Source of the DNA: Balanoglossus misakiensis
Lineage: Eukaryota; Hemichordata
DNA: 64,000 nucleotides
Direction: 5' to 3'
NCBI GenBank assembly: GCA_040954595.2
Contig: CM082586.2
Span: 2,976,001 to 3,040,000, forward strand
The translations under genes were made by a program, and so were the position numbers. Within the stretch, counting starts at the first letter, position 1. The number at the start of each line of letters is the position of its first letter. This document shows positions 12,201 through 22,942 of this stretch, piece after piece. A model generated the notes under the pieces. The model did not search any database. It was not told the DNA's origin and saw only the letters and a program-made list of their open reading frames with translations.

Positions 12201-13973
12201 TATTCCATAATCTTTGTTTGTATTTTATGTATGCATTTGGCGTACTTATAATTCATTAGTGAGTGTAGTGTGATAATAAATGCACGTCAAAATGTTCTTG
12301 ACCAGAGGTGACAAGTGAAAAAACAGTTTAGCCTGGCCATTTGAAGTAAAACGTTGAAAGTTAGTTTTCAATCGCGATTCTGGTAAGTGGTATATTTGCT
12401 TGTAGGTCATTGTGCCGATTTCGCGAAACCGAAAGAATGAATCTAGCGGATCTGGGCTGAGTCATGACTTTGTCACAATCTATCTCTGCAGTCCTGTGGG
12501 TTGAACAAACACAGTCAACCTACTTGCATATTTTCGTCGATATGGCGTGGGATATGTCGACGTGAAAGAACATTTGTAAGTAAACACAATATGCAAAGTG
12601 CTACACATCACAGTGACAGTACACACACCTAGAAGTTGCTAGCTTTTTGTCGCCATTAACATCCACTTTCATCTTCCACGATACGATATATGAAACCTAA
12701 CTTAAAGTCGAGATAAAAATCGTCGCCTTAATATTTGATATGGATCGTGGATGGACACAAAAGTCGTACTAACCAGAACAAGGTTGTGCTGTTCGCGTGA
12801 ATGTACCACCTTCGGGTGAAAGGACCCTTGATATCAAGGGTCGAATCTCGGGCTAGTCAAAGGTTGAGATTTCATGAGTTTAAAATATACCCGTACCCCA
12901 GTTGAGGTATAAGGTCATCTTTAATTTACATATGTCTACATACATTGTCAAAATAGCGTGTCTAAGTCTTCGAAGCCATAGGCATATGGTGGCGCAACAT
13001 TTTCGCATGTATGTATAACATAAATTAAACAATTCTGTTTAATTAACTATCCGAAATACCGTTGTATTTACCTTCATATTCTTTTACTTCTTCTTTACAT
13101 TGCTCATACTCAATTTCTGACATTGTTACTTCCATGGTGATGTATTTTGCCTGAAGTTTCTCCAGCAGCTGCCCAGTGATAATTGCTTTCTGGAAAACTT
13201 GCTGTAACTCCCCACTTTTGTACTGGCCCCATAGCTTTTCCAGCACCTCCGTTTTGCCACACCAAACCACACACTCGATGGATGAACGCCTGAACTCTTT
13301 TATAAGAGTCCCGACCCTTTCCAGATGGTCCTCAACCATTTGCAGGGCACCCTCTTGACTCAAGTCAACACTATCGTAGACTCTTCTCATAATATAATAG
13401 TATGTGCGTGTACTCTCATCCGCTGCCATGGGTTGGTCACCTACAACTTGAAAATCCTCCAATGCAGCAAGTACTGAAAGTTCGCCTGAAATGAAAATAA
13501 ATCTTGTGTTTGATTGCTAAAGCCATTTTCGTATATCAAAGCATAGACAGGAGTATTTCAACCCAACTAACAGAAAGAAAATCAGTACAAATCTCCATCT
13601 AAGAACCAAATCTTGACTTATGAAAATCAGAAAATGGAAATTTCAAAGTTAACTTACATTGTTGTCTTCTCCCCCTCACGCCGGTTTCTTCCAGAAACTT
13701 AATGACCATTGTTTTGAGTGGCATCCTCTTGATTGTTTCGAACAAATCCAGCAGCAAGTCCAAATTGTCATCGCGTATGTGACCCCTATCTTTGAGGTAA
13801 TGAAAAAGCTCTGTTGCCGTTCCCACACTTTCAGTGTCCTGTATGTCCAGTTGCTGATCTCGTAACAAGTCCTTCATGGTGGCGACTTCTTCAAGGGACA
13901 GCTTTTGCGCCAATTCCACGAATAATTTGTTTAATGGATTAATGTTGTCTGTGGGATCCGGAGCTTCAGCCAT
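9253..13973 (-). CDS. DED-TRADD-N-ubiquitin-like-IFI44-type GTPase fusion protein
   Basis: Six exons join in frame on the minus strand: 13973-13658, 13485-13072, 11176-10925, 10714-10623, 10115-9782 and 9530-9253, giving 561 aa. The start is the ATG at 13973 in a strong Kozak context (gcggccATGG). Residues 12-95 look like a six-helix death effector domain. Residues about 175-240 (ECVVWC strand, LEKLW...YKSGEL helix) resemble a TRADD-N domain. Residues 244-327 look like a beta-grasp, ubiquitin-like module. Residues 328-561 are a P-loop GTPase with Walker A at 343-350 (GGAAHGKS), DVPG at 395-398 and THID at 480-483, closest in my judgement to IFI44/IFI44L. The C-terminus CVIS (558-561) is a CaaX box. 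The last five introns have phases 1,1,0,1 after a phase-1 first intron. A stop follows the 13072 donor, so an unspliced short form is also conceivable. The DED and GTPase calls are firm; TRADD-N and Ubl are inferred from pattern only. Confidence 0.8.
10154..10316. mobile_element. MITE-like foldback element with about 27-bp terminal inverted repeats
   Basis: The left end (10154-10184) and right end (10290-10316) are inverted repeats sharing tagcgccctcac exactly, plus flanking cata and poly-T/poly-A blocks. The interior holds a second near-perfect hairpin (ggccaa ... ttggcc around 10220-10245). No open reading frame or clear target-site duplication is visible. It lies in the intron between the fourth and fifth coding exons of the DED/GTPase gene. 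A non-autonomous DNA transposon is likely. Confidence 0.6.
12064..12079 (-). promoter_or_regulatory. IRF/ISRE-like element in a GTPase-gene intron
   Basis: On the minus strand this reads gaaacgaaagtgaaaa, containing GAAAGTGAAA (the IRF half-site pair GAAANNGAAA). It lies in the 1.9-kb second intron of the DED/GTPase gene. Function is inferred from motif match only. Confidence 0.4.
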
Positions 13974-15783
13974 GGCCGCAATTTTTGTTGCTGTTTTAAC
14001 GTAAATCACAACTTCAGAGTTTATTGCGAAACGAGGCCTGCGAGACAAAAAGGAAAATGTCACTTTGATGATCTAGATCATATAGTACACAACAAACAAA
14101 GTTACCCGGCCACTTTGCGCCGGCTTGAAAAACCATACCAGATACATATGCAAGGTATTATGTCTTATTATTATATTAGGTGAAATATGAAAAATAAAGA
14201 TTTTAAACATATTTACTTCACTACCGCAGCCGTTTCAATTCGATATCGCTATTACCTCCCAAAACCTCCCAAAGAGTACCAAACTTGTACAATCAAAAGT
14301 CAAAACGTTCCTGATTTTAAATTGCAAACATATTACTAAGTCAGCTTCAGTCACTGTGGGATGATCTAAATATGCTCTGGTGACTGTTTACAGGGTCACT
14401 AACTATGGACAGATTTATGGCGTCTTGTACTGTATTGCTAAGCCAGTATAGGGAAGTGGGGTTATACAGGTCAGACCTACACACATGTAAATAAGATTTG
14501 GCTTTTCTCTGTGTAAAGTTGGGCCAAAAGTCAACCACTGAAGATCATTGAGTACAGGTCTTTTCCAAACCGTAAATTTACTAATTTGGGTGAAAGAATT
14601 AATAGCTTCCAAACAAGGTATGTTGTCATATCGGCCAGCAGTGCCGCCATATTTATATCCCCAGGAAAATGAAAACACTGAGGAAATTAACTATGCAGAA
14701 GCTTATGGCACACTTTCCTGTTTAGTATATTGTTGCAGACATTTACTCAGTTGATTAATTGATGACAGTATGTGTTCTGTAAGCCTTGGGCTGGATTGTA
14801 CTTGTATCTGTAAAACGTATATTATTTCCTTCGAAGTCTACAATGTTGAAGTTGACACAGGATATACTTCTGAATACTCTGGTTCTTGTTTCACCTGTAC
14901 ACCTAATGCCTGCTGCTAATGTGTCTCAGAGTATAACGTGACTTATCATAATAATTGAAGTCTAAAATACCTTAAATCAAAGATTCTTTCTCTGATACAC
15001 TCCGGACACAGCGGCGATGAATTTTGAGTTGCACAGCTGGTGAAAACGTTATAGTACTCAGGTATCAAAGTTCGACATTTGCATGTGAATGATCTCACGG
15101 GTTGACTACATGTACTTCGTTGTCCTTTGCTTGGTCGAGTCGCTGGCTTTCCTTTGCCCCCCCCCCCCCCAGACAGCACTGGAAGAGGTCAGGAATATAA
15201 ATGATTCAAAAATTAGGATAACAAAGGTTAAGTGCATTATGGTAACGTACGTTAGTCCTAAGCAACAAACAAAAAATATGCAAACTATAAGAGTGAACAA
15301 TATGGCGTCCACAGATGAGATAAAACTGTGTTGTCGAAATGTAATTTTGTTTTAGCTATAGGCCTATACATGTACTTCTTGAAGGTGCAATTAGTGGCTT
15401 GAAGAAAACATATAATACTTTCGATACAGTCACTTTCACTTTCGTGTGCTACATATCAAACATTACACCACTATGTATGCGTTTAATTGCAGCTAAGCTT
15501 TTAATATAAATTTCAGCAAGCAAACTTTTCTGGCTTGTTTATGAACGACTGGGACGAGAGGCTGATAATAACGGCTGTCAGAAAGCTTGTTTGAACGGCC
15601 CAATTAGTAAAATCACGAAAATAGTATTTTTAAAAAGGTGTGGGAGTACATGGGGATAATTCCTAGAACCAAGGTCAAAGGCTATTTTGCGCTTGCGCAT
15701 TTCGCGTTTTCCCCGTCAGTCCAGAAACCGTGCAACAGTTAAAAATAGATCTCCAGGGATTCTTCACGTGACAAGCAATAGAA
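13974..15783. other. Divergent intergenic region between the two IFI44-like GTPase genes
   Basis: About 1.8 kb separates the two start codons, which point away from each other. I see no additional coding exon. It must hold the promoters and 5' leaders of both genes. Visible content: an IRF-type motif at 15431-15446, a C homopolymer at about 15157-15170, and an in-frame stop (TGA 15769-15771) upstream of the plus-strand ATG that supports the chosen start. Confidence 0.6.
15431..15446 (-). promoter_or_regulatory. IRF-E/ISRE-like element upstream of the plus-strand GTPase gene
   Basis: The minus strand reads cacgaaagtgaaagtg, matching the IRF element consensus GAAA(G/C)(T/C)GAAA(G/C)(T/C) exactly. 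It is about 340 bp upstream of the ATG at 15784, in the region shared with the divergent gene. Confidence 0.5.
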
Positions 15784-18258
15784 ATGTTAAAGTTTTGGGG
15801 AGCTTCAAGTTCTCAGCAACCGTCAGCTCAGGTCGAGGCTGGTGAACAGCGGGAAAATGCGAACGTGGACGAGACTATCAAAGTGTACGTGCGATATGCC
15901 CAGGGAGCTAAGAACCCAGTACCAATTGACTGTGCGAGAGAAGACACGGTGTACGAGCTTGCAGGCAAACTGAAAGTTAACGCCCACAAGTTCAAGCTAA
16001 CAGACGATGACTTCGATGAATCCGAAGTCGATCTATACACAGTGGGAACGAACGACAAGAAGACAAATCTGCATCCCAGCGTTAAGATATCAACATTGAT
16101 CGGTAGTAAAGTAGAATTTGACACAGGCAGTAAGTACGTTACATGGTACCAGCGTCAGTACATGGGGTTGTTTATATATGGCAGAACCGGATCAGTATGA
16201 GTTTGTTTATTCTAGTATGCAAGTGACCTGGTTTCAGAGGAGTAATTCGTCCTTGGAAAGTAGTAAAAGATGAGCTCAACGCCAAGATCTTCATGAACTT
16301 GACATTTCTGTTCTTGGTGCGATATGAGATAGCAGCGCTTGACATTATCTTTCAGTTTCAACACTATTCGCAATAACGCTGTTCAGGTAAAGTCCTATGA
16401 TGGCGACTGAAGGGACACCGGCGTGAATGCTTGGTATACCTGTTGTTTATTTACCGACGCGCATATAGTATTACTGAACGTTAATGAGTAACAGGGTTCA
16501 TGCACGATGCTATAGTCGATGAATTATAAAATAATATGTTATTTCTCATGTTTTCCCTAAAACGGGCACAGATGCGGCATTTTTCTATTTCCCGTTATTC
16601 TTGGCGTCAAAGTAATTGCTTAAATATTCAATACATTTATTTCATTATCTGACAGATTTCGTCGTGTATGTCGGGCACATCAGCCAGACGAGCGAAGAAA
16701 TGTTCAACTGTCGGGAGAAAAACACCGTGTACGACCTCATATGCAAATTAAGAGAACGACTTCACGAGTTCGGCTTGCCACCGGCTGACGTCGAGCGTGT
16801 TTGGTTGAACGAGGGCCGTTTGCAGATTTACAAAAAAGCCAAATTACCAGGCGGGGTGAATACACCACTAGTGCTCAGTCAACGCCTGGATGAAATGAAA
16901 GGCGAAACACTACTTTTCGACATGATTTCAAGATCTGTTGACATAGGTGGGTATTGAGCAGAGGTTAACAGTCATTACCCATAATATTTGATTGTTTTTT
17001 TTTAGTATTTTGGTCTCGAGTATTTAAATCTGTCTGTCTGTCTGTCCCACTCTCTCAGAATGTATTAGCAAGAAGTGCTGTGGGCAAAACATTATCTTTT
17101 TTGGTGGCCCATCTCACGGAAAGTCGTCTACGATCAATACAATTGTAAAGGTAAGTGGCCAACTTCACTTCTATTTACACCACATGCGTTTTTGATGACA
17201 CATATTATGACCTTGCCAAGTACAGAAGGAATGAACGTATCTTTTAATTGTCGCTTACTTACTTTACATTTAGTCAATGCAAGGCTTCCATCAGAATTTG
17301 GCGCAGACTTTCACCGCTGTTATGGCCGGAACCACAGTTTACACGCCCTACAGGATCGACGTCAAGAGCAAAAGTTTTACACTCTGGGACGTTCCCGGCA
17401 CTTCGCTGTCGAGCAAGATAAGTCGCCATGCAACCGACGGCAGGCGAGTCATCCAGAATATCCTGGACGGCAAGCTGCCGGCCCATAGTGCGATTGACGG
17501 TCCCTTCAGGAGCAGCGGTCTGGAGGCGGACAAGATTCACGCGGCGGTGTGTGTGCAAAAAGGAACTGCCGAACTCGAGCGATTGCATTCAATGGTGTTT
17601 GAAGCAACTCGTAGACACGGTAAGAATTCTTTCCTGTCTACTTTTCCTCGCATTAGAAACATTGAATAATTGATTGCGTAATTGTAGTCTGCCTTGTTAT
17701 ATCAACTGTCCATGGACATCAACACTTTCAGCGTGTTAATTAAAGAACTTTTATCATCCAATTAGCGCTCGTGTCATAAAAGTTTGGGCGTCTGTGATTG
17801 GTGAATATCGATCCCACATTCCTATTGGCCAAGAGTGTGAATAAGTACACAACTGTCATTTTTCTACCCAAACAGGTCGAAGCATGCCGGTGTTCTTCAT
17901 CATAACGCACCAAGATCAAATGGAGGACCATGAAGTAGAGGACAAAATCAACGAAGTGTCCGGGACTTTTGGGGTCGACAAAAGCGCCATATTCACGATA
18001 GCAAACTACGACCACACAACACTTTACAACGACGACCCGCAGAGAGACGCGCATGTGTTGTCCGCTCTCTGGCAGATGCTGTCCTGTGCGTACACCTACA
18101 AAACGAGGGGACGGGTCCAGATTGGTGAATCGGTTGGCCCGTATGACATCGAAGATAGGATAGAACAGACAGAACCAAGGACAGAACCAGCCCCTGCACC
18201 AGAACGCCCTCAACCACGGCCGGCGCGACACCGTGTTGAATTCTGTGTAATATCTTAA
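15784..18258 (+). CDS. IFI44-like GTPase with two ubiquitin-like modules and a CaaX box
   Basis: Five exons join in frame: 15784-16129, 16656-16946, 17059-17150, 17274-17619 and 17876-18258, giving 485 aa. Two tandem beta-grasp-like modules (about 31-115 and 116-212, each opening with a VYV strand and a TVY(E/D)L helix start) precede the GTPase. Walker A is GGPSHGKS at 228-235, DVPG is at 282-285, THQD at 369-372, and a NYDHT segment follows. A proline/glutamate-rich tail leads to C-terminal CVIS (482-485), a predicted prenylation site. The P-loop exon is 92 bp with intron phases 1 and 0, as in the divergent neighbour, so the genes are paralogues by inverted duplication. This copy lacks DED and TRADD-N. 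An in-frame stop just upstream fixes the ATG. The family is IFI44-like by motif order; the Ubl call is pattern-based. Confidence 0.82.
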
Positions 18259-18358
18259 AGATATGTATAAATAATATGACCAAAAATTCGGACAAACCCT
18301 TCTTCTTGGAACTTGTAAATATCATGAGCAATTTTTCGTTGCAATTAGCAAATTTATG

Positions 18359-18364
18359 AATAAA
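18359..18364 (+). other. Polyadenylation signal for the Ubl-GTPase gene
   Basis: AATAAA lies 101 bp after the TAA stop of the plus-strand GTPase gene, a normal distance for a short 3' UTR. Confidence 0.5.
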
Positions 18365-18611
18365 TCGAATGATGTCGCCTTTACTGCCATGCTGTTACCT
18401 GTAGTGTTTATGCCTCATGCGAATAGGTCACCTGATATTCGCCAGGGGGTTAATTGTGGTGTGCCCACTTTCAGTGAAAGCGTTGCGGCAACTTGATAGG
18501 CCCTACACAATCTATTATGATCCGTAGACAACAGTAGGCATCTACGGTATGAAAGTATCAGGCCTGTTGTTACCTTCAGTAGTTCAACATCTCAGTGGAC
18601 TCGATAATAAA

Positions 18612-18621
18612 GAAAGTGAAA
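18612..18621 (+). promoter_or_regulatory. Third GAAAGTGAAA IRF-like motif
   Basis: The exact decamer gaaagtgaaa lies about 350 bp downstream of the Ubl-GTPase stop. It could be a 3' enhancer element or chance. Confidence 0.25.
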
Positions 18622-20369
18622 ATGGCTAAAAAAGACAAACAAACAGACAAGCAAACAAACTAACAGACCGTAAAAATATGAGGCATGATCTGCATTGGTG
18701 AATTTATGTCATATGCAAATAAGCTATGTCAAGGCCGCGCTCTCATTGGAGTTGAACAAGACGCTTTACCGTGAGCGGAGCAGCAGGCCAAAAGACAGAC
18801 TCATTGCAGATAACATGCTGTATATGTGACACAGAATGTAAGTTTTGTCTTGTAACATAGACTGGCTTTTAAAACAGGAAACGCAAATATCTATGAGCAA
18901 ATATAGCCGGAATATAACCATGGCGTCAGCAACACATTGTTCATTGATTACAAAGGTATACTCTACCCGGAACCGTAAACCTTTACATTTAATTCTCAGC
19001 GTCCTGCACCTTTCCCGAATTATATTATAAGATGGTCTTAATTTTGTATATTTATGTTATTCATTTATCTCCCGTGGGTTTTACAACTTAGACGAGGTAA
19101 ATTTAAAGGTGAACCTATGGTCAAGGACACAGGTGCTTTACCGATACGAAGTGCGCGCTGCTGGGTTTGTCTGTGGCCAGTGTACCATACCTACATGTAT
19201 TTTCAACTGGATACCCATTGTCGATGCTCACAAAAGAAAATGCATTAAGCGCTCCAAATCCGATATAGGCCTCGGTATTTTTTTTTACTCTAGCGTGGTT
19301 TTCTAGATCACAGATTACTTACGTTCAGACGTGACTTTTTACGCGTACCTATATGCAGTATTACATTTTTGAATACAAGTTCGAAAATTCATTTGTGACT
19401 GATTAAAAGGACACGATCACCTATTCAAATTTAAGTATCTCACTTTACTTTGACACAAACGGTGGAGTGAACAACTCATGATGGCAAACCAGTTAAAACG
19501 GGTATGCACGGGCACAAATATCGCGCAGTGCATGAACATTGGACCCAGTCGAGTGGCCAATATACCTGTACAGCTCTTCTACGGGAGTGCGTCCCCCGGG
19601 GCGTTTTACGGTCCGTGACTTTGAGAAATTGCTTTACGGCCACACGGCCGTACAAACCGGAATTCTAAGTATTTTTGCCCTACCTTGACCTAAGAAAAGG
19701 GACATAAACGGTGACCTAGTATAAAACGACTGGTTACTGAATGATCTGAGGTATAACCCAGGTTGACAGTGCCGTTTGGCCCTGCCCATATTTTTTCATC
19801 GCAACTTGCAGTTTGGTGCAGTGTGGTAAGTAACCGATATAATATATTCAAAGACTTTGCAAAATATTTAATGGGAGGAATGTCACTAAAACTATATAAT
19901 GTATTAAGCTGGATTTTTGGCTTCGATGGCGGACAGTAAGTTCTAACCTGCTGTACGTTTACTTCACTGAAGTTGTCGGTCAAGTACAGGCTTGCGTCTG
20001 CGGCAAGCGAGACCAGGTTTACGCCGGCGAATTAAGAATGACCAGCCAATGACCGGAGTGATTTGACTTCGCGGAATCTGAAATATCACGGACCACTCCA
20101 GGGGAATTATTTTTTGGTATGGCAACACAATACATCGTCACCTTTAACCCACTGGTGTGTTATCACTTTGTGGAACGCACGTGATTGAGTATCATTTACT
20201 CCGTCGCTAACAAGAGTGCATGGCGACTTCGACAAACTCTGGCATGGCAACATTTAGAATTTAACGGCAGTATAGGCTTTGATGCAAGGGAGGTAACGCC
20301 AGTATTCTCGCGGAAGTTCTGAGGAGGCCAAGGAGGCCAGTGGTTCCTCGCGCGTGCGCAGAGGCCACC

Positions 20370-20398
20370 AACATACCAAAACAGGAGCTTGGTATGTT
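20370..20398. repeat. Short perfect hairpin
   Basis: aacatacca and tggtatgtt form a 9-bp stem around an 11-nt loop. There is no evidence of function. Confidence 0.4.
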
Positions 20399-20938
20399 CG
20401 AGTTGTACGTCCTTTTACCAGGTCGTTGTTTTGTCGAGTAAAGGTGTCCCAATATAATTATATTTATATAGGACAGGCCTACTATAAATAGTTTCTCGCT
20501 CTACTTAAATGTCAAGGACCTAACAGAGTTGACCTCAGTGTGTTTTGGCTGTGGGCAATGTCACCTGGACGACTGGGTCACATACCGAACTTAGCTCACC
20601 AGTATATCAATAAACTATTCCGCTGACTGTATTTGGTGCTTTTGGGAAAGAGGGAGGTTGCCCTAGACTTGTCATTCAGGTTGACAGACGAGGCCAATCA
20701 ACGGCAGGTGTTAGGTTCGGGTGAAATAAATGATATCTATGACCACACGGCATTCCTTGGTTGCGCTCTGCATAGGTGTGTGGGGCGGGGGGACCTGGCT
20801 GTATTTTGAAGTCAGTACATGTACTAGTATAGCAGAGTCTAGTACCCGACGACAAATACCCCCACTGTGATTTTAAAACGCCGGCCCTTACAAATTTAAT
20901 TGTGTTCTCCCGTGTTCACCTTCTTGCAGAAAGCCACG

Positions 20939-22942
20939 ATGTCGAAGGCTTACGTGTGCACACTGAGCGAGGATTTGCAGGAGAGGGCTAGAGTGGAACT
21001 TAACGAAGACCCCGAGACACGAATGGCGAAGGTGGAGCAGCTGCGAAGTATGTTCAAGACCAGACCGGACATAATCTTCAGACAGGACGATTTCTTCCTG
21101 CTGCAGTTCCTGAGGAACAAGAAATTCGACGTCCAGAAAGCCTTCAAGAAGATCGTGCATTACTACGAGGTGAGGAGGGACTGCACGGACATTTTCGGGA
21201 CATTCCTACCGCTTGATTACAAGTACATTTTCGACGCGGAGATGGAGATGGTCTGCCCCGGAAGAGACGCCGAAGGGCGGAAGGTTATTATCGCTAGAAA
21301 TTGTGAGTATAACCACCGAGGATGCAACTGAAGCATCGCCTTGTTTTTTTATTTGGCCCAATCAAACCGTTGAATAACATGGGCGATAGAAAGAAGGGAG
21401 TCATTTTTGGCTTAGAAAGTAATACCAGGTGACTAAAACTCCATAAACGCCACTAAACAACTTTGTAAACAAACATGCACCTTAACAGGAATGCAAGCTA
21501 CGCGAATTGGTATTCATGGACGGAATTTATTGCGTCCAATTTTGGCGTGATGAATTGCCTTGTACCTGGCTTGCATGGTTCAGTTGCAGTGAATGGTTTC
21601 AAAGGCGTACAAACCTCGCCTTATTTATCACCTCGGCCAATAGGAAACGCGTTCGCAGCTACATGTATATCGTGTCTATGTACGAATGTATCGATCCTTC
21701 CATCCATCTAGTCGACCAGCCAGGGAGACAGACAGACAGACGGACAGAGAGACACATCTATATATCCACCAACCACTAATCCATACACTGATCAACCCAA
21801 CCCCACCAATCCATCGATCCGTGGATCCGTCCGCCTATATGTCTGCTTGTCTATCTGTATGACTAAACTGACGAACTGCCCGAAGACAACTGCTAGTCAT
21901 ACAGCTAGACCAATAAATAGTACATCCGCTAGTCCGTCGGTCAGTCACAGTCAGTCAGTCAGAGTGAGTCCGTCAGTAGTCTGATAGGATAATAACTGAA
22001 CCCTACTTATTTGTATCTCAGCTAGATGGGATGTGGACAGGTATGACGTAGCCGACGGGTTCAGAGGATCGCTGATGATGATGGAGACGATAATACAGGA
22101 AGAGGAATCGCAGATCAACGGAGTGGTTCTCATCGCTGACTATGAGGGCTTCACCATGAAGCACTTCACCAAAACCAAGCCGTCACTGATGAAAAAGATG
22201 ACTGATATTTACGAAGTGAGTTTTTGTCCCCCTTTTTGCCAGTGAGGGCGCAGACTGTTTGCTCAGACCGTCATACACAAGGCATCGTGTCATTCTGATT
22301 CCATCTTTGTTGTTTTCTTCAGAACGCCTTGCCGATACGTATTAAAGCTATTCACTTTGTTAACCAGCCGGAGATCTTCACTAAAGTGTACGCAATTATG
22401 AAGTCATTTATTAGTGAAAAGTTAACTAGCAGGGTAAGTAAATACAATGTAATGGTTTAGTAGACTTTAGTTTTGTCCCTTCTTTTCACCCAATTTGCTT
22501 CTTTCCCGATCTCCGACACAGACTATGGCCGCCGCCATCTTGTCTGTTGTTACGACAGCACACTTTGCATTGACTGTACATGTATACACATTTGAATAAA
22601 CCAGAGTCTCTGGTTTGGCACATGCGCATAAGACGATCTCTGCCATTTAAAGTTCCTTTCACTAAATTGTGTAGTTTTTCTTTTCAGTTGCACTTCCACG
22701 GTGAAGAGTATGGTAGTCTACATAAGTACGTACCGTCTGCAATGCTCCCGGCCGACCTGGGCGGACAGCTGCCCGAGTTTCAGAACAAAGAGTGGCGGGA
22801 AAAACTTCTGGCGTCCAACCCCGTGTTTGAACGCAATAACAGGTTCGGGTTCCCGCAGGCGACGAGGTCCGTAGGAGAGACTGGCGTGGCGAGCGAACTG
22901 AATTATGGGATGACGGGGTCATTCAAGAGACTTGACATTTGA
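20939..22942 (+). CDS. CRAL-TRIO lipid-transfer protein, alpha-tocopherol transfer protein-like
   Basis: Four coding exons join in frame: 20939-21302, 22022-22215, 22323-22433 and 22688-22942, giving 307 aa, a usual length for the TTPA/RLBP1/clavesin group. Residues about 10-85 form the CRAL-TRIO N-terminal helical domain (QDDFFLLQFLRNKKFDVQKA). The rest is the lipid-binding lobe with the family segments GVVLIADYEG, IHFVNQPEIF and LHFHGEEYGSLHKYVP. Proteins of this family bind a hydrophobic ligand (tocopherol, retinal, phosphoinositide) in the cytosol and deliver it to membranes. The ATG at 20939 follows an acceptor by a few bases, so the upstream exon is untranslated. The subfamily ligand cannot be read from the sequence. 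Introns 1-3 follow ordinary GT/AG rules. Confidence 0.9.

Larger units (their letters stand above)
18259..20938. other. Non-coding interval upstream of the CRAL-TRIO gene
   Basis: No exon of a recognisable family is visible. A good acceptor (ttcttgcag) ends at about 20930, just upstream of the CRAL-TRIO start codon, so a non-coding leader exon of that gene should lie somewhere in this interval; I could not place it. A perfect 9-bp hairpin sits at 20370-20398. Confidence 0.5.

Noticed and set aside
12790-12860. tRNA-gene-like B box (gggtcgaatctcggg)
   Set aside because: No matching A box, acceptor stem or anticodon arm could be folded around it; possibly a decayed tRNA-derived SINE at most.
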